A DNA stretch of 8,814 nucleotides from Chloroflexota bacterium (lineage in GTDB: Bacteria > Chloroflexota > Dehalococcoidia > Lucifugimonadales > JACPCL1): positions 1 to 8,814 of the forward strand of contig JACQUH010000001.1 of NCBI GenBank assembly GCA_016210375.1. The letters are read 5' to 3'. Below, in pieces: positions 1 to 6,067 of the stretch. A program made the position numbers and the translations under genes. Numbering within the stretch: the first letter of the stretch is position 1; every line of letters begins with the position of its first letter. The notes beneath the pieces were generated by a model. It was not told the DNA's origin. It ran no database searches and saw nothing but the letters and a program-made list of their open reading frames with translations.

Positions 1-93
1 CCGGAGGAGGTGGTGGACAAGGAGCGCCAGCGCCTGGACACGTTGCGGGAGCGGGTGGGGAGGGTAGGGGAGCTGCTGGCGGTGTTGGGGTAG
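1..93 (+). CDS. valS: Valyl-tRNA synthetase, C-terminal end only (partial)
   Basis: Reading frame 1 is open from the left edge to a TAG at 91-93 and gives 30 residues, beginning PEEVVDKERQRLDTL and ending ELLAVLG. The charged, heptad-like pattern with the E-V-V-x-K-E-R-x-R-L core is typical of the C-terminal coiled-coil arm of bacterial valyl-tRNA synthetase, which contacts the tRNA. The enzyme charges tRNA-Val in the cytoplasm; the catalytic core lies outside the window. The segment is very GC rich (44 of the first 60 bases), like glmL and unlike the genes in between. It ends only 7 bases before the end of a gene on the other strand, with no terminator between them. The match is by recognition of a short tail; another coiled-coil protein cannot be excluded. 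Confidence 0.62.
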   Translation, partial: PEEVVDKERQRLDTLRERVGRVGELLAVLG

Positions 94-100
94 GGGGGAA

Positions 101-445
101 TCAGGCGACAGCCCTGCGCTTGTCCCCAGTTAAGGACCACGCGCCTTGCTTGGTTTCTGCATTCAAGCCACGGCCTCTGCAAATCGCCGCAAACTTTGAA
201 GAGAACTCGGTGGGCACGTTGGTGAAGTCTACTTTCCAGTTGGCCTCCCCAGCGCTTTCCTCAATGATGGACAGCAGTTCATCAAAGAAAGAGGGCGTGA
301 ACCCACCCATCCCGGAGAAATCAATCTCTAGGGCAGAAGGGTTCTGAAAAAAAACCCGTTGAACTAGAGGCTGAAGCGTCCTTGCGGATTCCCGGCTAAC
401 GCCGATCGGCTGTTTTAGATTGTCGCGTACTTTTATGGGATTCAT
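101..445 (-). CDS. STAS-like (DUF4325-type) small protein
   Basis: This 114-residue protein is a single alpha/beta domain. Residues 39-60 (LEIDFSGMGG, then FTPSFFDELL) match the hallmark of STAS-like DUF4325 proteins: a beta strand ending D-F-S-G, then a loop with T50 and S52 before a helix. In ordinary anti-anti-sigma STAS proteins a serine at about this place is phosphorylated by a GHKL kinase; S52 or T50 could play that part here, which is inference. There is no signal peptide or membrane segment, so it should be cytosolic. ATG at 443-445 is preceded by GTAGGT, and it starts 6 bases after the stop of the STAS/ATPase gene, so the two are almost certainly co-transcribed and likely partners. 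It is the last gene of the operon and converges on valS. Confidence 0.72.
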   Translation of the reverse strand: MNPIKVRDNLKQPIGVSRESARTLQPLVQRVFFQNPSALEIDFSGMGGFTPSFFDELLSIIEESAGEANWKVDFTNVPTEFSSKFAAICRGRGLNAETKQGAWSLTGDKRRAVA

Positions 446-451
446 AATGAC

Positions 452-1309
452 CTACGTAGGTATAAACATTGATGCAAGAGTACCAGGGAACAAATTCACC
501 CTCCTTGCGTCAGATGGAGTCAGTCCCTCTATCATAAGCGACCCAATCCCTGAGTGAAACAAGAGGCTTCTTTCAGGCTTACGCATGTCCTCCGCAACTC
601 CAAACAACCCTATTCCCCTGTGACTGTCAAGCGTCCCTGTTACTCGCTCCTTCGTTGCATACTCCAGGGCAACCCAGTCATATGGAACCCTGCCCACGTT
701 GGCAGGATTCTTCTCAAGCGACTTACGGACCCCTATGCCACCATCCGCGACGGCGCATACGAATCTCTCGCCCTGAGCAAATGTGTAGAATTGTATCAGG
801 CCGAAGGCACCAATGGGGGACTGTGCGTGTTGGACAGCATTCATAGCAAGTTCCCCGAAGTTTTCGCTAACTATCGCGTACAGATTCGCTGAACCTTGCC
901 CCAATTGCTGGAGTCGCTCGTAGGTGCTGTTAATCAGGTGGTCCACTTCTATGGTCGCGGTGAACCTGGTGAGTGGCAAGATGTATTGCTGTCCTCTTGG
1001 TTGAGGTATCCCTCTATCGTCAACAGCGATTTGCTCTTTTTTCAAGAGATCAAAGAATCCGATGGAAGCCAAATACGAACACACCCCTAAGTTGCTAGGA
1101 ACCAACAGATCCACGCGACTCTCTCGTTTCCTAGCCAATAAGGAATAAACAACACACCAGAGCGCCGCAGATGGCCAAACGAAGTCGCAATTCCTCAGAT
1201 CAATGACGACACCATCATCCTTGAAAGAAAGTTCCCTCGGGTCTCTGGATGCCATAGCAGCGGGAATATCACGGGAGTCCCTGAAATTGGCTCTGGGTAC
1301 TATGTTCAC
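452..1309 (-). CDS. STAS-like plus GHKL-type ATPase regulatory protein
   Basis: This 285-residue protein has two parts. Residues about 30-92 look STAS-like: a VVIDLRNCDF strand, a helix, then VDLLVPSNLG. Residues about 140-285 form a GHKL/HATPase_c fold: an N box at 149-162 (E153, N157, H161), a G1 box VADGGIGV at 187-194 (D189, G191, G193), a G2 box HRGIGLFGV at 230-238, and a closing PGT motif near 275. It lacks a histidine-kinase dimerisation helix with phospho-His and any membrane segment, so it resembles anti-sigma (SpoIIAB/RsbW-like) switch proteins more than sensor kinases. The start is a GTG whose GTGA sequence overlaps the hicB stop, implying translational coupling. Its likely partner is the STAS-like protein 6 bases downstream. 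Targets are unknown, and no sigma factor is encoded here. Confidence 0.75.
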   Translation of the reverse strand: MNIVPRANFRDSRDIPAAMASRDPRELSFKDDGVVIDLRNCDFVWPSAALWCVVYSLLARKRESRVDLLVPSNLGVCSYLASIGFFDLLKKEQIAVDDRGIPQPRGQQYILPLTRFTATIEVDHLINSTYERLQQLGQGSANLYAIVSENFGELAMNAVQHAQSPIGAFGLIQFYTFAQGERFVCAVADGGIGVRKSLEKNPANVGRVPYDWVALEYATKERVTGTLDSHRGIGLFGVAEDMRKPERSLLFHSGIGSLMIEGLTPSDARRVNLFPGTLASMFIPT

Positions 1310-1587
1310 AGAATGATACCCTTTCCCTCAAATGAGCCCACTGAAATAGTCCAGCCAGCTTCACTCAGATTCGCCGTTGGTTCTACCACAACCACTTCCC
1401 TTTGCAACCGGTCTTCTATCTCCCTAGCGCTGGCCGTCTCAAAGAACCCTTCCAATGCTTCCTGTAAGTTTGCCTTCGCCTCTTCAACAGTGTCTCCCTG
1501 GCTGGCAATGTCCAGCTCAGGGCACAGGGCCACGTGGCCGTCCCCTTCTCGTGCAATGACCGCCGTCAGTTGCACTTTGCCCTGCAT
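1306..1587 (-). CDS. HicB family antitoxin-like protein
   Basis: This 93-residue protein carries the HicB-fold pattern: residues 18-26 HVALCPELD, then SQGDTVEEA at 29-37 and NLQEALEGFF at 40-49. HicB proteins normally bind and neutralise the HicA RNase toxin. No DNA-binding ribbon-helix-helix or HTH is evident in the remaining 40 residues. The frame stays open upstream to 1803, but that extension is Arg/Gly-rich and unlike the family; ATG at 1585-1587 has AGGAAGG five bases upstream and is the better start. The stop overlaps the start of the STAS/ATPase gene by 4 bases. No HicA-like ORF is found on either side, so this is an orphan HicB or one that serves the ATPase/STAS pair. Family call is firm; function is not. 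Confidence 0.78.
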   Translation of the reverse strand: MQGKVQLTAVIAREGDGHVALCPELDIASQGDTVEEAKANLQEALEGFFETASAREIEDRLQREVVVVEPTANLSEAGWTISVGSFEGKGIIL

Positions 1588-1615
1588 ATTTGCCTTCCTA
1601 CACCCAAGTGCCTGC

Positions 1616-1624
1616 ATTCTAACA
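1616..1624 (-). promoter_or_regulatory. Candidate extended -10 promoter for the hicB-ATPase-STAS operon
   Basis: On the - strand the sequence reads TGTTAGAAT: a TAGAAT hexamer one base off the sigma-70 -10 consensus, with a TGn extension. It lies 28 bases before the hicB ATG, leaving a short leader that contains the AGGAAGG ribosome binding site. No good -35 hexamer sits 16-18 bases upstream, which is tolerated by extended -10 promoters. This is a motif match only. Confidence 0.35.
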
Positions 1625-1694
1625 TTTGGCTGCCACGAGTGGCGCCTCCCCTCCCCCCATCTCCACCGGCGGCGCTCCTTCCGCCGTGCTGTCT

Positions 1695-1723
1695 CCTCCC
1701 TTGCCCGTTTGCCTCCCTTGCCC
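1695..1723. repeat. 12-nt direct repeat, two copies
   Basis: CCTCCCTTGCCC occurs at 1695-1706 and again at 1712-1723, separated by GTTTG, a 17-base period. It lies about 75 bp upstream of the candidate -10 box of the hicB operon. It could be a pair of protein-binding sites or simple slippage in a pyrimidine-rich tract; the surrounding sequence is C/T rich, which favours the second. Confidence 0.4.
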
Positions 1724-1846
1724 CCTTGTTCCGTTCCATGGTGCACTCCCATGCCCTCAGGCGGTACCCTCGTGGTCTGCACCAAAGCTGGGGAGGGTAG
1801 CATTTCTTGTTGTGAAGACGGAAGCTATCCCAAAACCGGCAGGGCA

Positions 1847-1866
1847 CCGCCCCCTTCAGGGGGCGG
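1847..1866. repeat. Perfect 8-bp GC hairpin
   Basis: CCGCCCCC pairs with GGGGGCGG around a TTCA loop. It sits 77 bases past the stop of the CoA-transferase subunit B gene in the direction of transcription, right after a second hairpin, so it may help end that transcript, but no T-run follows on the - strand. The right half with its tail (CTTCAGGGGGCGGCACA, 1854-1870) recurs with one change at 8794-8810, so this looks like a dispersed element. Confidence 0.55.
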
Positions 1867-1873
1867 CACAATG

Positions 1874-1901
1874 CCCCAGTCCTTCGGCTGAAGGGCTGGG
1901 G
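1874..1901. repeat. 12-bp hairpin downstream of the scoAB-type genes (possible terminator)
   Basis: CCCCAGTCCTTC (1874-1885) pairs with GAAGGGCTGGGG (1890-1901) around GGCT, with a single G-T wobble. It is 42 bases beyond the stop of the - strand CoA-transferase subunit B gene. The stability suits a terminator or an mRNA 3' end stabiliser; the missing U-tract on the - strand argues against a classical Rho-independent terminator. On the + strand CCCTTTT follows ten bases later. Confidence 0.45.
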
Positions 1902-1943
1902 TACAGAAAGCCCTTTTAGGGATAGGTTGGGGCAAACGCCGTC

Positions 1944-2606
1944 CTAAAGAGTTATTTCCTTTACGTTATCGGCAACAGCAAGCCTGGGTTCTGTAATCTC
2001 CTGGATAGCCTCAGGCGTCCAGCCAGGGGCTATCTCCCGCAAGCGTAAACCTGCTGCGCCTACCTCAATTACTGCTACGTCAGTGATGATGAGGCTGACG
2101 CAGTGTTGCCCAGTGAGAGGATAGGAGCATTCCCGCACAATCTTTGGGTTGCCCAGGGGGTCAGTGTGCTCCATAGCCACGATGACTCGCTTGGCCCCAG
2201 CGGCCAGGTCCATGGCTCCGCCGATGTTGCCAACACCCCGAGAGGACAGCATCCAGTTAGCCAGGTCGCCCCGCTCAGATACCTGGAAGGCCCCCAGCAC
2301 CGTTACATCTATGTGGCCGCCGCGGATCATGGCAAAGGCCTCTGCCGAGTTGAAGAAGGCCATTCCAGGAACTGGTAGCAGGAACTGGCCGCCGGCGTTG
2401 ATGAGGTCAATATCCTCCTGACCCGGCGCTGCGAGGGGCCCGTACCGCAGCAAGCCATTCTCGCTGTGATAAGCGACGGTCCGGCCCTCGGGGACGAACT
2501 GGGACACGAGCGTGGGGATACCGATGCCCAGGTTGACGTACGCCCCATCGGGCAACTCCTTGGCCACCCGCATGGCGATGGCCTCCCGGTTCAGGCGCTC
2601 AGGCAT
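1944..2606 (-). CDS. 3-oxoacid CoA-transferase subunit B (class I)
   Basis: This 220-residue protein matches the full length of the B subunit of class I CoA-transferases (ScoB/AtoA/PcaJ type). Visible family motifs are LGIGIPTLV at 26-34, SENGLLRYG at 48-56 with the catalytic glutamate E49, GGQFLLPVPG near 72-81, and GGAMDLAAGAKRVIVAMEHT near 129-148. The glutamate forms a covalent thioester with CoA while moving it from an acyl-CoA donor, usually succinyl-CoA or acetyl-CoA, to a 3-oxoacid such as acetoacetate or 3-oxoadipate. ATG at 2604-2606 follows the subunit A stop by 3 bases, with AGAGGT upstream inside that gene, so translation is probably coupled. The enzyme should be a cytosolic A/B heteromer. 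The exact substrate cannot be read from the sequence, so no symbol is given. Confidence 0.88.
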   Translation of the reverse strand: MPERLNREAIAMRVAKELPDGAYVNLGIGIPTLVSQFVPEGRTVAYHSENGLLRYGPLAAPGQEDIDLINAGGQFLLPVPGMAFFNSAEAFAMIRGGHIDVTVLGAFQVSERGDLANWMLSSRGVGNIGGAMDLAAGAKRVIVAMEHTDPLGNPKIVRECSYPLTGQHCVSLIITDVAVIEVGAAGLRLREIAPGWTPEAIQEITEPRLAVADNVKEITL

Positions 2607-2609
2607 GGC

Positions 2610-3305
2610 TTACCTCTTCACCAAACGCTTCACGTAGATCCCAGGCGTCGCTACTACCTCCGGGTCTATACATCCTGACTCCAGAATCTCGTCTACCTCC
2701 GCCACGGTGACTCGCGCCGCCGTGGCCATCAGAGGGCTGAAGTTGCGTGAGGTCCCCTTGTAGGCCAGGTTGCCCGTGGTATCCGCCCGGTTCGCCCGAA
2801 GGAAAGCATAGTCCGCTTTCAGAGCATGCTCTAACACGCACTCCTGGCCATAAAAGACCCTGGTCTCCTTGCCCTGAGCAACCGCCGTGCCTACGCCCGT
2901 GGGCGTGTAAAAGGCAGGTATGCCGGCGCCACCTGCGCGGATGCGTTCTGCCAGGGTTCCCTGGGGCACCAGTTCCAGCTCTACCTTGCCCTGGCGGTAC
3001 AGTACTTCAAATGCATTGGGCCGAGAAGGTGAAGCAGAGACAGGGAAGGACGCCACCACTTTCCGCACCTGCCCACTCTCAATGAGAACGTTGTGAGTTA
3101 TAGTCACGGAACCGCTCAGGGCGCCAAAGCCGGCCAGTCCTCCCGTGTTGCTAATGATGGTTAAGTTCTTAGCCCCCTGCTCACGCAGGGCCTGGATGAG
3201 GCACTGAGGCATACCACCGGCCCCCCCGAAACCACCGATCATGATGACGGCGCCGTCTGGCACGTCCGCCACGGCCTCCGCACATGAGAGGAAGACCTTA
3301 TTCAT
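2610..3305 (-). CDS. 3-oxoacid CoA-transferase subunit A (class I)
   Basis: This 231-residue protein is a full-length A subunit (ScoA/AtoD/PcaI type). It shows GGFGGAGGMP at 24-33, the ELVPQGTLAERIRAGGAG block at 111-128 followed by GIPAFYTPTGVGT, then ADTTGNLAYKGTSRNF at 174-189 and AEVDEI near 202-207. It supplies the other half of the CoA-binding heteromer with the subunit encoded directly downstream. The frame runs on to a TTG at 3365, but the ATG at 3303-3305 has GGTGA eight bases upstream and gives the usual family N-terminus, so I prefer it. The 196-base gap to the fused CoA-transferase gene upstream holds no convincing promoter, so it may share that gene's transcript. Family and subunit are sure; substrate is not. 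Confidence 0.88.
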   Translation of the reverse strand: MNKVFLSCAEAVADVPDGAVIMIGGFGGAGGMPQCLIQALREQGAKNLTIISNTGGLAGFGALSGSVTITHNVLIESGQVRKVVASFPVSASPSRPNAFEVLYRQGKVELELVPQGTLAERIRAGGAGIPAFYTPTGVGTAVAQGKETRVFYGQECVLEHALKADYAFLRANRADTTGNLAYKGTSRNFSPLMATAARVTVAEVDEILESGCIDPEVVATPGIYVKRLVKR

Positions 3306-3413
3306 TATTGAATCACCGCTATTCTCGGACTCACCCATGAGAAGGGCAAAACCGCATCCCTTCAACGAGCCAGAAACTGGAGAGGGGACAGAGCATCAGC
3401 CCGACGAACCTTA

Positions 3414-3454
3414 AGGGAGGGGTTCGAGAAATCTCACCGGACGCACCTCTCCCT
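3414..3454. repeat. Long-loop inverted repeat between CoA-transferase genes
   Basis: AGGGAGGGGT at 3414-3423 pairs with ACCTCTCCCT at 3445-3454 (one G-T wobble) across a 21-base loop. It lies in the 196-base spacer between the fused CoA-transferase and the class I subunit A gene. It could be a processing or attenuation site; the long loop and biased composition make chance plausible. Confidence 0.25.
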
Positions 3455-3501
3455 CCAGCAACAAAACCGGTGGCGAAAGCTTTCTCCTTAGAGTTCCAGG
3501 T

Positions 3502-5895
3502 TCACGTTCCAGGACGAACTACAGCGCGGGCTGCCTGGAGGCGCTGGATATCTTCCTTCGTGTACCCCAATTCGCCAAGGATCTCATCAGCATCCTTGCC
3601 TTTGGAAGGATTAGGCGCACCGAGTTGCATGGGCGTCATGGAAAGGCGCACGACACTGCCGACGTGATCTACCTTCCCAAAGCCTTCGTGTTCTCGTGTA
3701 ACCACCAACCCCGCCTTCCGAACCGCGGGGTCATCCCTAAACTCATCCACCGATAGGGCCTTAACCGCGCTGATCCCAGACTGCGCGAGTTGATCTGTCC
3801 AATGGCTCACAGAGGCCTCAGCAAAAATGTCTGTAAGCGCATTGGACAGTTCCTTGTCATGCGCTTCGCGTCCTTCCGGGGTAGCAAAGCTGGGAACAGA
3901 AGCCAATGAAGCGAATGCCCTTAGCGCAGTCAGACGTCTCCAATCCTGCTGGCCTACACAGGCAAGGTAGAGCCATCCATCACTGGCCTCGTAGAGCCGG
4001 CTGAGGGCGGAAAGTCCCAACGCCTCTGGCCCTTCTACCTCCTTCCGCTGGAATCCTTGGAAATCCAGCATGAACCGCGACTGCAACAGGCCAGCGGTGT
4101 GCGCTAGAGCCGAATCTACTTTTTGTCCACGCCCTGTACGGTTGCGCTCGTGCAAGGCCAGAGCAACAGCATAAGCACACATGATGCCCGTACCAAAATC
4201 GTCAACAGCGTAGGGCATCAGCAAGGGCCGGTCGCCTCGCCCTCCCTCCCTGACTTGTATACCACAAGCCTGGGCGAGTTGCTCCCAGCCGGGACGGTGG
4301 CTCCAGGGGCCATCATAGCCGAATGTATTCATGGAAGCATAAATGATGTCAGGCTTCCGCTTCTTGACGTCTTCGTAGCCAATGCCAAGTTTGTCAAGCT
4401 TTCCTTGCCGGTAGTTCTCCACAATGACGTCCGAAGTGTCTACGAGCCTCCAGAAGACCTTCAGCCCTTCCGCAGTCTTGAGGTCTAAGAGTATGCTCCG
4501 TTTGCCGCGATTCAGCTCAAAGTTTCTCGGGTCTGGCGGCAGACCTCGGCTTGGCTCGTCAATCTTGATAACATCTGCGCCGTACTCGGCAAGGATCCGA
4601 GCGCAGGTCGGGCCGGCCAGGATAATGCAGAGATCCAAGACCCGCACTCCCTGCAACACACTCGTGAGGTTGGTTCTGGGACCAGGAGAGGGGCGCGTGT
4701 CCTGCGCTCTGGGACGGGGGTTCCTGAGGTCTGCCAGGATTTCGCTGGTATGCTCTCCCATCCTTGGGGCTGGTCCCCTAATTGCACCAGGAGTGCCCCG
4801 GAGCCGAACCTGTACCCCAGGCTGCTTCATTGCCCCGTATTGTGGATCATCTACCTCCACTACCATGCCAGAGGCGATGGCGTGCTCGCTCTCCATCCAC
4901 TCTTCCATGGTACGGCATACCGCACAGGGTACCCCAGCCTTATCAAAGAGGTCCTCCCACTCCTGAGCTGCTTTCGTCTTGAAAATATCCCGCATTCGTC
5001 CAAGCCATTTCTGGGAATTCTCTGGGGACCGTCCGTTTGGCGAGTCTGCGATCGCCTCCTCCGTCCATTCCGGGTGCCCAACGGCCCCAAAGAACAGGCG
5101 AAGTGAACCTTCATTGTCGCTGAGGCCAGACCGCTGGACCTGTACCCAGCGTCCGTCGGCGCCCTCGTAGGTGCGCACTAACGACCCCGTCCAAGCAAGA
5201 GGGCCGCCTCCATAGTCCGGTTGGGGTCTTTCAAGGACACGGGTCAGCCCAGTACCTATCGCGGTAAACATGGCGCTGTGTAGAGGGACCTCTATACGCT
5301 GCCCCTTCCCTGTTCGCTGCCGTGCGATGAGGGCCATAACCACGGCTGCTGACGCTGACATCGCTGCGTAAGTGCCTGCCAGAGGGACGGACGTGAAGGA
5401 TGGTTTGATGTTACCCGGCTTTGAGACGACCCGGCCGAACTCCGGATCGCGCCAATAGGTCCCAGTGACCGCTTCTACAGTACCATCCCAGGCCTTCAGG
5501 TTTCTAAAGGGGCTTTCCTCACCAAATCCTGGCAATGAACAGTAGACGAGGCCAGAGTTTGACTGCGCCAGGGCGGTGTACGCGATGCCCAGTCTGTCGG
5601 CAACTCCCGGGCGAAAGTTCTCAATCACCACATCCGCCCTCTGACTGAGCTCACGGGCACGGCCCAGGTCCCGCGCATTCTTCAGGTCTAGCACAATAGA
5701 TTGTTTGCCACGATTCCAAACTGCGAAGGCAGGTTCCTTTCGGGCAGGGTCGCCGCCTGGACGCTCCACCTTTATCACCTCTGCCCCCTGGTCCGCCAAA
5801 AGCATGCCCAGCAGGGGTCCGGGGAGGTATTCGCCAAACTCAACTACCTGTACCCCCTTTAATGCTCCGAAAGGCACTTTACCCATGGATGCCAT
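3502..5895 (-). CDS. Tandem CaiB/BaiF family III CoA-transferase (two fused domains)
   Basis: This 797-residue protein is twice the usual family length of about 400. Domain 1 (about 8-390) and domain 2 (about 412-785) each begin with the CoA-transferase III signature (VVEFGEYLPGPLLGMLLADQGA and VLDLCIILAGPTCARI), then IKVERPGGDP or IKIDEP, an NRGK-S-I-LDLK block, a V-I-ENFRPG or ENYRQG block, and RTGKGQ or RTGRGQ. They are joined by a Pro/Arg-rich linker near 389-412. In domain 2 the expected acyl-forming aspartate is D566 in VDDFGTG; at the matching place in domain 1 there is G174 (PLAGTYAA), so domain 1 looks catalytically altered. Family III enzymes act as interlocked dimers, so a fused pair may form one asymmetric unit. 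ATG at 5893-5895 has AAGGAGG eight bases upstream; a longer frame to GTG 5946 lacks such a site. Substrate unknown. Confidence 0.85.
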   Translation of the reverse strand: MASMGKVPFGALKGVQVVEFGEYLPGPLLGMLLADQGAEVIKVERPGGDPARKEPAFAVWNRGKQSIVLDLKNARDLGRARELSQRADVVIENFRPGVADRLGIAYTALAQSNSGLVYCSLPGFGEESPFRNLKAWDGTVEAVTGTYWRDPEFGRVVSKPGNIKPSFTSVPLAGTYAAMSASAAVVMALIARQRTGKGQRIEVPLHSAMFTAIGTGLTRVLERPQPDYGGGPLAWTGSLVRTYEGADGRWVQVQRSGLSDNEGSLRLFFGAVGHPEWTEEAIADSPNGRSPENSQKWLGRMRDIFKTKAAQEWEDLFDKAGVPCAVCRTMEEWMESEHAIASGMVVEVDDPQYGAMKQPGVQVRLRGTPGAIRGPAPRMGEHTSEILADLRNPRPRAQDTRPSPGPRTNLTSVLQGVRVLDLCIILAGPTCARILAEYGADVIKIDEPSRGLPPDPRNFELNRGKRSILLDLKTAEGLKVFWRLVDTSDVIVENYRQGKLDKLGIGYEDVKKRKPDIIYASMNTFGYDGPWSHRPGWEQLAQACGIQVREGGRGDRPLLMPYAVDDFGTGIMCAYAVALALHERNRTGRGQKVDSALAHTAGLLQSRFMLDFQGFQRKEVEGPEALGLSALSRLYEASDGWLYLACVGQQDWRRLTALRAFASLASVPSFATPEGREAHDKELSNALTDIFAEASVSHWTDQLAQSGISAVKALSVDEFRDDPAVRKAGLVVTREHEGFGKVDHVGSVVRLSMTPMQLGAPNPSKGKDADEILGELGYTKEDIQRLQAARAVVRPGT

Positions 5896-5965
5896 TACTC
5901 TACCCTCCTTGCAGTTACCCATGAACTTCTCCCCATGATACATCACTCCGTCAAGACCCCGACTG

Positions 5966-6002
5966 GCCTGGTGTCCTTAGTTACTCGCTAAGGTGTCCAG
6001 GC
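5966..6002. promoter_or_regulatory. Composite inverted/direct repeat, possible operator
   Basis: GCCTGG/CCAGGC and CCTTAG/CTAAGG form nested inverted arms around a 7-base centre, separated by a TGT bulge on each side. Read on the - strand the same 37 bases also contain GGACACC twice in direct orientation, 22 bases (about two helical turns) apart. It lies 71-107 bases upstream of the fused CoA-transferase start and just upstream of a TATCAT -10-like hexamer at 5935-5940, a fitting place for an activator or repressor. No T-run follows on the - strand, so a terminator for the upstream gene is less likely. Confidence 0.42.
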
Positions 6003-6067
6003 TTGGAGTACAGTAGACTAGTGCTTACTTGGTCAAGAACTTGAAGGTTTCGTCAAACTATCCAGGG

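Larger units (their letters stand above)
1588..1943. other. Intergenic region between hicB operon and 3-oxoacid CoA-transferase
   Basis: No credible gene is found in these 356 bases. The open frames on both strands are low-complexity Pro/Ser or Arg/Gly strings. The region holds the 5' leader and candidate promoter of the hicB operon, a 12-nt direct repeat, a 44-base segment bounded by GGTGCA/TGCACC at 1741-1784, and two adjacent hairpins at 1847-1901 just beyond the end of the CoA-transferase gene. I see no tRNA. Confidence 0.6.

Noticed and set aside
451..460. Perfect 10-bp palindrome CCTACGTAGG at the ATPase stop codon
   Set aside because: It is short, overlaps coding sequence and a ribosome binding site, and is within chance expectation.
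1741..1784. T-box or other riboswitch suggested by GGTGCA/TGCACC ends and an internal AGGGTACCGCC
   Set aside because: The conserved AGGGTGGNACCGCG antiterminator motif is not present, and the downstream gene is not an aminoacyl-tRNA or amino acid gene.
1588..1803. N-terminal extension of hicB to an upstream start
   Set aside because: The extra 72 residues are Arg/Gly-rich low complexity and absent from the family; a good ribosome binding site stands before the ATG at 1587.
1313..1891. A 192-codon + strand frame across the hicB gene and its upstream region
   Set aside because: It is Pro/Ser/Cys rich, antisense to a recognisable HicB protein, and has no domain pattern.
3415..3440. tRNA T-arm resemblance (GGTTCGAGA)
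   Set aside because: No acceptor, anticodon or D arm can be paired around it on either strand.
4424..4966. A 180-codon + strand frame
   Set aside because: It is antisense to the first/second domain junction of the fused CoA-transferase and is Ser/Arg/Pro rich without motifs.
6010..6036. Possible -35/-10 pair TTGACC/TACTGT on the - strand upstream of the fused CoA-transferase
   Set aside because: The spacing is only 15 bases and the -10 is a poor match.
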